From contig NZ_CP011308.1 of the NCBI RefSeq assembly GCF_000987835.1, positions 744,001-808,000 on the forward strand: a DNA stretch of 64,000 nucleotides, written 5' to 3'. A program made the position numbers and the translations under genes. Of this stretch, positions 28,155 to 36,122 are shown piece by piece; within the stretch, counting starts at the first letter, position 1; each line of letters starts with the position of its first letter. The DNA is from Sulfurovum lithotrophicum (GTDB lineage: Bacteria > Campylobacterota > Campylobacteria > Campylobacterales > Sulfurovaceae). Under the pieces are notes generated by a model. It made no database searches, was not told the origin of the DNA, and saw only the letters and a list, made by a program, of their open reading frames with translations.

Positions 28155-31100
28155 GTTTTAATTGGACAAATATAATAAGCTTAGAAAGTTCTCAAAATAA
28201 TGCATTTGAAGAACTCCTTTGTCAATTAGTAAAAAAAGAGCCTATCGAAAATAAAAAAGAGTTTATAAAAGTCGGTAATCCTGATGGTGGTGTTGAATGT
28301 TATATCTCTTTAGATGATAATAGTGAAATAGGTTTTCAGGCAAAATGGTTTTTATCAACTCCTGGAGATACACAATGGAATCAAGTAGAAAAGTCATTTA
28401 AAACTGCTTTGGCGAAACATCCTAATATGATTCAGTATTATGTAGCTATTCCATTAGATAGAGCAGACCCACGGATTGATAATCAAAAATGGTTTATGGA
28501 TAAGTGGAATGAAAAAGTTGAGCAATGGAAAAAGTTTGCATTAGATACTTATGGTAGACAAATAGATATTGTTTATTGGGGAAGTTTTGAATTTATTGAG
28601 AGATTAGTAAAAGAAGAAAATGCTGGCTTGAAAAAATTCTTTTTTAGTGAAATTGATTTGTCTGATAAGTGGTTTAAGAATCAAAATGAATTAGCTATAA
28701 GTGATCTTGGTGCTAGATATACTCCTGAAATTAATGTGGAATTAGAGATTATAGAAAACTTCAATGCTCTAAGTAGAAATAATTCTTTTAAAGAACAAAT
28801 AGATGACCTTTATCATGATATGATGGTTAATTTTAGAAAATTATTAAATCGTCACCACGTTAATAAAAACTTGATAGTTAATTTTGAGACATTAAATAAT
28901 AATTTATTGGATTTTGAATCAGACTATTTTAAATTAAATCTAATAGGAATAGAAAAAATTGATTTTGAAATAATTAAAAATCATCTGAATAACGTAGAAT
29001 CAATATCAGAAAAGATTTTTCAATTATTAGAAGGTCTAAACGAAAAAGAGATTAAAGAAAAAAATATAAAAACTGAAAGAAATTATAGAACGTCAACTAG
29101 TTTCGATGGCTATATCCGTGATTTAAGAAATGCTAATGATTCTCTCTATAATTTTAAATACACACTAAATAAGTCATTTGTTAAATTAGCAAATAACCCT
29201 TATATGATTTTAAAGGGTGAAGCAGGAATTGGTAAATCCCATTTATTGGCGGATATCATAAATCAAAGACTAGAAGATGGAAGTGATTCTATATTTTTAT
29301 TAGGTCAGCATTTTATGCAAGAAAAATCTCCATGGAGTCAAATTTTAGATGATTTATTAAGACTCAAATGTCATGAAGATGAATTTCTAGGGGCTTTAAA
29401 TGCTAAAGCAGAAGTTAATCAAAAAAGAACAATTATTTTTATAGATGCGATTAATGAAGGAAAGGGTAGAAATTTTTGGAGTGACTATTTAGTAAGCTTT
29501 GTAGAGTCTATAAAAAAATATGAATGGTTAGGTTTGGTTTTGAGTATTCGTTCTTCATATTTTAATTTAGTTATACCAGAAAGAATAAAAAATGATGAAA
29601 GTATAGCGATTATGACACATTATGGTTTTGATGAGATGGAATATGATGCTTCAAAAATATTTTTTAAATACTATAATATTGAGCAGCCCGCTATACCATT
29701 ACTTCATCCTGAGTTTTCAAATCCTTTATTTCTAAAATTATTTTGTGAGGGATTACAAAAAAAAGGACTTGTCCAAGTGCCTAAAGGATATGAAGGCATA
29801 TCAAATATTATAAATTTTTTTATAGAGGGTGTTGAAGATAAATTAATACGTACATATCCACCTTTAAAAAGATTAAAACTTCTAAGTAAAATTATAAATA
29901 GTTTAATTATCCAAAGTCTTGAAAATCAAGTTATACTATATGCTACAGCGTATGAAAAAGTTGAAGAAATTTCATTTAAATATGGCCTAAATAGTGGATT
30001 ATTAGATGACTTGATTTCAGAAGGTCTCTTAACACAAAATCTCCAATATGATTATGAAATAAAAGAGTATCATGAAACAGTCTATTTTGCATATGAAAGA
30101 TTTGAGGATCATTTAAAAGTAAAATATTTATTTGAACAATTTTTAGATGGAGATAACCCTAAAGAGTCTTTTGAAAAAGAACCTCTCAATAGTTATTTTG
30201 AGGATGATAAGATGTATTATAACAGAGGCATCATCGATGCTATGAGTATCCAGCTTCCTGAGGTTTGTAAGGTAGAACTTATAGATATGGTAGATCAAAA
30301 TCAAGTTTTAGTTGAAAGTTTTTTTGAAGGTTTACTGTGGAGAAAAGTAGATAGTATCTCTCAACATACAGTAGAAAGAATAGTAAAAAATATAGACAAC
30401 CAATATATACAAAAAAATATTTTTGAAACATTCTTTTTAGTTGCTTCTAATGCCAATCATCCTTTGAATGCAAATTTAATGCATAAATACTTAAAAGACT
30501 TTTCTATGAAAGATAGGGATGTTTGGTTTATACCTTTGTTGAATGAAATTTATTTAGATTATGGGATAAATCCTATAAAAAGGCTCATTGACTGGTCATG
30601 GTCAGATGAAGATAAAAGTTATGTATCAGATGAGTCTTTGCTTTTGACTTCAATAACATTATCTTGGTTTTTGACAACATCTAATAGACAATTAAGGGAC
30701 TCCTCAACAAAAGCATTAATCTCAATATTACAAGGTAGGATTACCGTTCTTTTAGAACTTTTGAAAAAATTTGAAGATATTGATGAATTATATATACAAG
30801 AGAGACTGTTTGCTGTTGCTTTTGGTGTTGTGGTTGGGACAGAAAATAATGAAGGATTAAGAGAGTTAGGAGAGTATATCTATCATGCCATTTTTGATAA
30901 AGAAGAAGTTATTCCACATATTTTGCTAAGAGATTATGCTAAAAGTACAATTGACTATATGGCGTATTTAGGCATTGAATTAGATGTAGATTTAGAAAAG
31001 ATAAAACCGCCATATAAAAGTTATTTCCCAGAGATAGAAAAATTGCCAACAAATGAGGATTTAGATAAATATAAGGATGATGAAGAAGGTTATCATCAGA

Positions 31101-32458
31101 GTATAATAATATCATCAATGATGACGGAATATGGTAATGGTAGGGGATATGGAGGATATGGAGATTTTGGTAGGTATGTATTCGGTAGTAATTTACATTA
31201 CTTTGAATGTAAAAAAGATGAACAGTTAATTAGCAATTATGCAACTAGAAAGATATTTGAAGAATATGGATATGATGGAAGTTTTTTTAATGATGCTGAA
31301 AAATCTATCCAAGAGAAAAATAGATATAGCTATGATAGGCATAGTCATAAGATAGAGAGGATAGGTAAAAAGTATCAGTGGATAGCGATGCATGATACTT
31401 TAGCTAGGATAACAGATAATTTTAGGATAGTAGACCCAAGTAGTGGATGGAATGGTGAAGAAAAAAAATATGTTGATTATCAAGGAACATATGAACCTTA
31501 TGTTAGAGATATAGACCCTACAATTTTATTGAAAGAGACTAAATCTAATTGGTATATAGAGACCGATAGTAAACTTTGGTGGAGTGTTAAAACAAACTTT
31601 CAATGGAAAATGGATAATAAAGAGTGGATAAATTCTACAGAAGATATACCAAACCCGAAAAGTTCAATATTTTTTACTGATGATGGTGGTCAAGAGTGGG
31701 TTGCTTTAAATTCTACACCTAATTGGATAGAACCAATTAAAAAAGGGGTTAATAAATCTGATATAGTATATAAAAAAGCTTGGTATATTTTACATGGTTA
31801 TTTAATTCCAAATGAACATATTGATGAATTTAAAACATGGGCTGAAAATCAAAGTTTTTGGAACAATTGGATGCCTGATGCTAAAGAACATTATCAAATG
31901 TTTAATAGAGAATTCTACTGGTCTGACACCTATACTTTTTTTCAAAACCCATATTATGGATATGAAGAGTGGTCAGAAATAGATAGTTATAAATTAAAAG
32001 CAAAATATCCACATAAAATTGGTTTGACAACTTCACAATACTATTGGGAATCGGAGTTTGATTATTCAAAAGAGGGTTCATTGGGGATGAATAAGCCATC
32101 TAATATACTTTTTGAAGGTTTGAAAATGAGATACTCAGAAAAAGAGGGTCATTTTATAGACAAAGATGGAGAAATTATCTGTTTTGATCCAAGTATCTAT
32201 CATGAATCAAATCCATATTTAATGGTTAGAAAAGACAAGCTGTTACAGTTCCTTTCAGAAAATAATTTAACTATTTGTTGGACACTATTAGGTGAAAAAC
32301 AAGTCATTACACCATCTTTTGGTAGGGATGATAATTTTGGTGTTATGCAAATGAGTGGATATGTTGCTTTAGATGGTACGGGTATTATGAATATTAAAGA
32401 CGCAGAGCATGAATTTGAAAGATACAATATCAAACTTAATATTGCAGATATGGTTTAA
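28151..32458 (+). CDS. Giant nuclease-STAND NTPase (Avs-like), putative anti-phage protein
   Basis: A 1435-residue soluble protein. The N-terminal domain (about 1-160) looks like a PD-(D/E)XK nuclease: DGGVECY near residue 45, then IGFQAKWF near 62 (QxK core). A linker with helices precedes a STAND-type NTPase. Walker A is GEAGIGKSH (about 356-364) and Walker B is RTIIFIDAINEG (about 427-438), followed by LVLSIRSSYFN (sensor-like Arg). The remainder is long helical repeat sequence, then a Trp/Tyr-rich region (about 1090-1330). The order nuclease, STAND, large C-terminal sensor matches Avs-type defence proteins, which bind phage proteins; which phage ligand is unknown. Shine-Dalgarno GAGG lies within the upstream remnant. 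Its stop overlaps hipA (TAATG). Strongly A+T-rich. Confidence 0.7.
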   Translation: MSFNWTNIISLESSQNNAFEELLCQLVKKEPIENKKEFIKVGNPDGGVECYISLDDNSEIGFQAKWFLSTPGDTQWNQVEKSFKTALAKHPNMIQYYVAIPLDRADPRIDNQKWFMDKWNEKVEQWKKFALDTYGRQIDIVYWGSFEFIERLVKEENAGLKKFFFSEIDLSDKWFKNQNELAISDLGARYTPEINVELEIIENFNALSRNNSFKEQIDDLYHDMMVNFRKLLNRHHVNKNLIVNFETLNNNLLDFESDYFKLNLIGIEKIDFEIIKNHLNNVESISEKIFQLLEGLNEKEIKEKNIKTERNYRTSTSFDGYIRDLRNANDSLYNFKYTLNKSFVKLANNPYMILKGEAGIGKSHLLADIINQRLEDGSDSIFLLGQHFMQEKSPWSQILDDLLRLKCHEDEFLGALNAKAEVNQKRTIIFIDAINEGKGRNFWSDYLVSFVESIKKYEWLGLVLSIRSSYFNLVIPERIKNDESIAIMTHYGFDEMEYDASKIFFKYYNIEQPAIPLLHPEFSNPLFLKLFCEGLQKKGLVQVPKGYEGISNIINFFIEGVEDKLIRTYPPLKRLKLLSKIINSLIIQSLENQVILYATAYEKVEEISFKYGLNSGLLDDLISEGLLTQNLQYDYEIKEYHETVYFAYERFEDHLKVKYLFEQFLDGDNPKESFEKEPLNSYFEDDKMYYNRGIIDAMSIQLPEVCKVELIDMVDQNQVLVESFFEGLLWRKVDSISQHTVERIVKNIDNQYIQKNIFETFFLVASNANHPLNANLMHKYLKDFSMKDRDVWFIPLLNEIYLDYGINPIKRLIDWSWSDEDKSYVSDESLLLTSITLSWFLTTSNRQLRDSSTKALISILQGRITVLLELLKKFEDIDELYIQERLFAVAFGVVVGTENNEGLRELGEYIYHAIFDKEEVIPHILLRDYAKSTIDYMAYLGIELDVDLEKIKPPYKSYFPEIEKLPTNEDLDKYKDDEEGYHQSIIISSMMTEYGNGRGYGGYGDFGRYVFGSNLHYFECKKDEQLISNYATRKIFEEYGYDGSFFNDAEKSIQEKNRYSYDRHSHKIERIGKKYQWIAMHDTLARITDNFRIVDPSSGWNGEEKKYVDYQGTYEPYVRDIDPTILLKETKSNWYIETDSKLWWSVKTNFQWKMDNKEWINSTEDIPNPKSSIFFTDDGGQEWVALNSTPNWIEPIKKGVNKSDIVYKKAWYILHGYLIPNEHIDEFKTWAENQSFWNNWMPDAKEHYQMFNREFYWSDTYTFFQNPYYGYEEWSEIDSYKLKAKYPHKIGLTTSQYYWESEFDYSKEGSLGMNKPSNILFEGLKMRYSEKEGHFIDKDGEIICFDPSIYHESNPYLMVRKDKLLQFLSENNLTICWTLLGEKQVITPSFGRDDNFGVMQMSGYVALDGTGIMNIKDAEHEFERYNIKLNIADMV

Positions 32459-33681
32459 TGAAGAAAAATACTCAAACCTTAACCATCCACCTAACCCAAC
32501 AAAAAACTCAGAAAGTCGGCACCCTAGCCATAAAAGACAAAAAAATCTACTTCGAATACGATAAAGAGTTCTTAAAAACAGGATTAGAACTCTCACCCTA
32601 TAAACTACCACTCAAAGCAGGACTGAAAAGATGTGATGACAGCCCTTTTGAGGGATTGTGGGGTGTGTTTTCAGATTCGTTGCCTGATGGGTGGGGACGG
32701 TTGTTGATGGATAGGCATTTGGTGGGGATGGATGTGAACCCCAATGCTTTGACTCCGTTAGATAGACTGACTTATGTAGGCTCTCATGCCATGGGAGCAT
32801 TGAGTTATGAACCACACCAAGATATGGAACATCTGCCTGATGAGATAGTTTTAGATACACTGGCAGAACATGCAGATATCATACTCGAAGGCAGGAGTGA
32901 TGAGATGGTCGATGAGCTACTTCTTTTGGGAGGCTCGTCAGCAGGGGCAAGACCTAAGGTGTTGGTACAGCTCAGTGACGACAAAAAGCAGATCATCCAT
33001 GGGCGACAAAAACTGAGAGAGGGGTTTTCTCACTACATGGTGAAATTTGCTTCCTCTACAGACAGCCGTGAGATAGGCGCTATAGAATATGCTTATGCAC
33101 GTATGGCAAAAGAGGCCGGGCTTAAAGTACCAAAAACGGCACTGCTTCAAGGTAAGAACAGAAGCTACTTTGCCTGTGAGCGATTTGACAGGGTAGGAGA
33201 CAACAGGGTGCATATGCACTCTGTAGCAGGGCTGACGCACAGTGACTTTAGGTACCCGACACTTGACTATGATGACTTGCTAAGTCTGACACTACACCTC
33301 ACCAAAAATGTACAAGAGCAAAAAAAGATGTACCGCCTGGCATGTTTTAACCTACTCAGCCATAACCGTGATGACCATGCCAAGAACTTCTCATTTCTAA
33401 TGGATGAAAAAGGAAGATGGAGACTCTCACCGCTCTATGATGCCACTTTCTCCTATGGTCCCGGTGGCGAGCACAGCACGATGTATCTTGGAAATGGGAA
33501 AAACCCTGCAAAAAAAGATTTGCTGGAGATGGGCAAAAAGCATGGCATTAAAGAAGCACCACAGATTTATGAAGAAGTACGCTACGGCGTAAGCAGATGG
33601 CAAGAGATAGCCAAAGAGTTGGATATTTTAAAAAAGACAATAGAGACTATAGAAAAGAACTTAAAAACATTGAGAGTATAA
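32458..33681 (+). CDS. hipA: HipA-family serine/threonine kinase toxin
   Basis: A 407-residue HipA-type protein kinase; E. coli HipA phosphorylates glutamyl-tRNA synthetase and induces dormancy. The N-terminal HipA region (GVFSDSLPDGWGRLLMDR), the Gly-rich ATP loop GGSSAGARPKVL (about 158-169), catalytic HNRDDHAKN (about 302-310) and the metal-binding LYDATF are intact, so activity is plausible. The start overlaps the NTPase stop by one base. The first part is A+T-rich, and composition returns to the genomic norm within the gene. Confidence 0.88.
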   Translation: MKKNTQTLTIHLTQQKTQKVGTLAIKDKKIYFEYDKEFLKTGLELSPYKLPLKAGLKRCDDSPFEGLWGVFSDSLPDGWGRLLMDRHLVGMDVNPNALTPLDRLTYVGSHAMGALSYEPHQDMEHLPDEIVLDTLAEHADIILEGRSDEMVDELLLLGGSSAGARPKVLVQLSDDKKQIIHGRQKLREGFSHYMVKFASSTDSREIGAIEYAYARMAKEAGLKVPKTALLQGKNRSYFACERFDRVGDNRVHMHSVAGLTHSDFRYPTLDYDDLLSLTLHLTKNVQEQKKMYRLACFNLLSHNRDDHAKNFSFLMDEKGRWRLSPLYDATFSYGPGGEHSTMYLGNGKNPAKKDLLEMGKKHGIKEAPQIYEEVRYGVSRWQEIAKELDILKKTIETIEKNLKTLRV

Positions 33682-33702
33682 TAGCAGTTATAAAGGAAAC
33701 CT

Positions 33703-34617
33703 ATGAACAATATCATCTTTGGTCCCATCCACTCCCGCCGTTTCGGCAAATCGCTCGGTGTTGATCTGAGCCCGGGCAAAAAGCAGTGCAACTTTGACTG
33801 TCTCTACTGTGAGCTGGACCCCGCAAAGACTATGGTGGGACAGGATGAGGTATTGAGTGTCGAAGAGATCATTGATGCGATCAAAAAGGGTTTGCAGGAA
33901 CATCAAGATATTGATTTTCTGACCATCACAGCCAATGGTGAGCCCACACTGTATCCTCACCTTTCAGAACTGATAGACGAGATCAACAAGATCAAAGGTC
34001 ATACCAAAACACTTATCCTGAGCAATGCTGCAAGCATCGATGACCCCAAAGTACAGGATGCCCTGCTGAAGCTCGATGAGGTGAAGCTCTCTTTGGACTG
34101 CGCGACCCAGAAGTGCCTCAAAAAACTGGACCGTTCCCATTTGGGTATCGATGTAGAGCATATCAAAGCGGGAATGCTGACATTCAAAAAGAGGTATAAA
34201 GGTCCTTTGGTCATAGAGATACTTATCGTCAAGACACTCAATGACTCCCAAGAGGAGATTGCCAAGCTTAATGAGTTCCTTTTGAAACTTCGACCGACCC
34301 GCATCGACATAGGCACTATAGACAGACCTCCGGCATTCGATGTCAAACCGGTAAGTTACGAAGAACTCCTGAAGATCAGTCATCTCTTTGACAGCAGTCT
34401 GCCGGTCTACATCGCCTCACGCAAAAAAACAGATGCTTCCCCGGAGAGCTACTCCTATGAAGAGATACTCGAAACCCTTTCAAAACGCCCTCTGACACAG
34501 GAAGATATAGAAGTACTTTTTGATGAAGAGAGCCAAAAACGGGTTGAAAATCTTCTGCATAAACACAAAATAAAGCTTGTAGAGACAAATGGTGTAAAAT
34601 TTTACAAAAAAGTTTAA
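33703..34617 (+). CDS. Radical SAM protein (COG0731-like)
   Basis: A 304-residue radical S-adenosylmethionine enzyme. The [4Fe-4S] ligands are Cys29, Cys33 and Cys36 (QCNFDCLYCE). TANGEPTLYPHL is the GGEP-like SAM motif. It resembles the wyosine-related COG0731 group but the substrate is not certain. The C-terminal quarter (ETLSKRPLTQEDIEVLF) looks like a winged helix. It begins 21 bp after hipA with normal base composition. Confidence 0.8.
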   Translation: MNNIIFGPIHSRRFGKSLGVDLSPGKKQCNFDCLYCELDPAKTMVGQDEVLSVEEIIDAIKKGLQEHQDIDFLTITANGEPTLYPHLSELIDEINKIKGHTKTLILSNAASIDDPKVQDALLKLDEVKLSLDCATQKCLKKLDRSHLGIDVEHIKAGMLTFKKRYKGPLVIEILIVKTLNDSQEEIAKLNEFLLKLRPTRIDIGTIDRPPAFDVKPVSYEELLKISHLFDSSLPVYIASRKKTDASPESYSYEEILETLSKRPLTQEDIEVLFDEESQKRVENLLHKHKIKLVETNGVKFYKKV

Positions 34618-34624
34618 AAAACTC

Positions 34625-34653
34625 TTGACATTAAAGGACTTTTTGTCTATAAT
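34625..34653 (+). promoter_or_regulatory. Consensus sigma-70 promoter for tRNA-Asn
   Basis: TTGACA at 34625-34630 and TATAAT at 34648-34653 are separated by exactly 17 bases. Both hexamers are perfect consensus. Transcription would start near 34660, about 34 bases before the tRNA. Such strong promoters are typical of stable RNA genes. Confidence 0.9.
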
Positions 34654-34693
34654 CTCACCCACGAAACAAGCACTCGCTTCTTTCAATCATTGT

Positions 34694-34768
34694 TCCGGCA
34701 TAGCTCAGCGGTAGAGTAGATGACTGTTAATCATTTGGTCCGAGGTTCGAATCCTCGTGCCGGAGCCA
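34694..34768 (+). tRNA. tRNA-Asn (anticodon GTT)
   Basis: The acceptor arms TCCGGCA and TGCCGGA pair. A D-arm (GCTCAGCGGTAGAGT), anticodon loop CTGTTAA with anticodon GTT, and TpsiC arm GAGGTTCGAATCCTC follow. The 3' CCA is encoded. It is about 1 kb right of the hipA gene and is not split or flanked by an obvious attachment repeat. Confidence 0.97.
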
Positions 34769-34869
34769 CTTCAAAAATCTTCAAATATCAATCATATCAC
34801 CTATTTTAGAGGTCTCCTTAAGTAGTTATATCTTACTATATACCTTACTATAATTCCAAGGAATGATAT

Positions 34870-35265
34870 ATGAAACAACTACTTATGCTTTTTCTTGTTG
34901 TACATACGGTACAGGCAGCAGAAACACCGATCTATCAGACTTCACTCTATACAGGTACGGTCTCTCTGTTTTTATTGCTGGCGGGCATCAGTATCATACT
35001 GATGAGAGGAAGGGCCAGAGACAGACAGTTGTTGCAGGAAAAAGAAGAGAAGATACTACAGTTAAGCCAGGACAATATGGAAAATGAACAGCGTCATCTG
35101 CAAAGAGAGCGGGAATTTGAAAAAGAGATATTGAAACAGGCACATACGATCGAAAACCTGGAGCTCAAACTGAAAGAGGGAACAAAAAATCAGGTTGTCA
35201 GCAAGATCGAAGAACTTCAGAAGAAACGTCAGACGGTACAAAACCGGCTTGCTGAAAATGCATAG
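34870..35265 (+). CDS. Exported or membrane-anchored coiled-coil protein
   Basis: A 131-residue protein with an N-terminal signal-like stretch (1-18) and a second hydrophobic segment (about 29-47), then a long charged coiled coil (about 50-130; KEEKILQLSQDNMENEQRHL). No family recognised. A TATAAT-like box at 34850 and AAGGAA upstream support expression. It is 8 bp from the next coiled-coil gene, so the two probably work together. Confidence 0.65.
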   Translation: MKQLLMLFLVVHTVQAAETPIYQTSLYTGTVSLFLLLAGISIILMRGRARDRQLLQEKEEKILQLSQDNMENEQRHLQREREFEKEILKQAHTIENLELKLKEGTKNQVVSKIEELQKKRQTVQNRLAENA

Positions 35266-35273
35266 GAGAGACT

Positions 35274-35912
35274 ATGGCACAGCATGAACATATGTCCATT
35301 CAAAAAAATACTGCCTCCTCCATGGAAGAGCATGATGAACTCTCCGGGCAGACCGCGGCTAAAGTAGCCATGGCACTCAGTGCGCTTGACAGCCGCTACA
35401 AAGAAAATATAGCCGATTACGCCCAGGAGCTTCACAGCTGGACACACAGGATCGACAGTGCCCGCATTGAGCTTGAGATGCTGTTTAAACAAAAAGAACC
35501 GTATGATGATACCCTGACGGCGGTGGAAAAAGAGATAGAGTATACCCTGCGTCTTCTGCAGCGTCTGACGGATCAGTACATCCAAAAAACAGTGGTCGTT
35601 TCCGAACTTGAAGATGAATTGAAGAATCTGGGCCACTCCAAAGAGAGTGAAAGTCTTCTTCAAAACAGGTATACAGAACTGGACAGATTGGAAGCGGAGA
35701 TAGGGAATCTTGAGCTGACACTCCTGAACCATGAACTTGAAAAACAGAACCTTTTGCTCAAGACCGAACCTATCACACGGAAGATCTCCTCACTGGAACA
35801 GAAGATCCGGGAGCTTGAATCCAAAAAACGCTATATCGAATCGGCTTACCTGCACCGCATTACACAGGTCGCATCTATACAGCCGTCGAAACTGCCGCCT
35901 GCCGCCATATAA
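35274..35912 (+). CDS. Cytosolic coiled-coil protein
   Basis: A 212-residue protein with heptad-like coiled coil from about residue 55 to 195 (LDRLEAEIGNLELTLLNHEL). No signal peptide or transmembrane helix. Shine-Dalgarno AGGAGAG overlaps the gap after the membrane coiled-coil gene. No family recognised; a cell-shape or scaffold role is only a guess. Confidence 0.6.
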   Translation: MAQHEHMSIQKNTASSMEEHDELSGQTAAKVAMALSALDSRYKENIADYAQELHSWTHRIDSARIELEMLFKQKEPYDDTLTAVEKEIEYTLRLLQRLTDQYIQKTVVVSELEDELKNLGHSKESESLLQNRYTELDRLEAEIGNLELTLLNHELEKQNLLLKTEPITRKISSLEQKIRELESKKRYIESAYLHRITQVASIQPSKLPPAAI

Positions 35913-36054
35913 GAAGCTGATGACGAATTTTTCTATTGTGTTGTCATCCTGATACCTTTGAGGTGGCAGGCAATACTCACCTCTTTTCCTGAAAGCCAGA
36001 TAAAAGCATATATTGCGAACGTTACTTTATGATTTCGATAACCTTTGCGCTATA

Positions 36055-36087
36055 ATATCCCTAAAGGATATCCTCTATTATTAGAGG
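36055..36087 (+). promoter_or_regulatory. Two short hairpins in the tex leader
   Basis: ATATCC-CTAAA-GGATAT (36055-36071) is followed directly by CCTCTA-TTAT-TAGAGG (36072-36087). A TATAAT at 36051-36056 just before them may be the -10 element, which would put both hairpins in or at the start of the tex mRNA leader. Any function in control is speculative. Confidence 0.4.
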
Positions 36088-36122
36088 TTTCCTTCAAATA
36101 ATATACAAAGTATCCATAACCC

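Noticed and set aside
34694-34768. tRNA-Asn as an attachment site for the A+T-rich island
   Set aside because: The radical SAM gene with normal composition separates them and no partial tRNA copy was found at the left island end.
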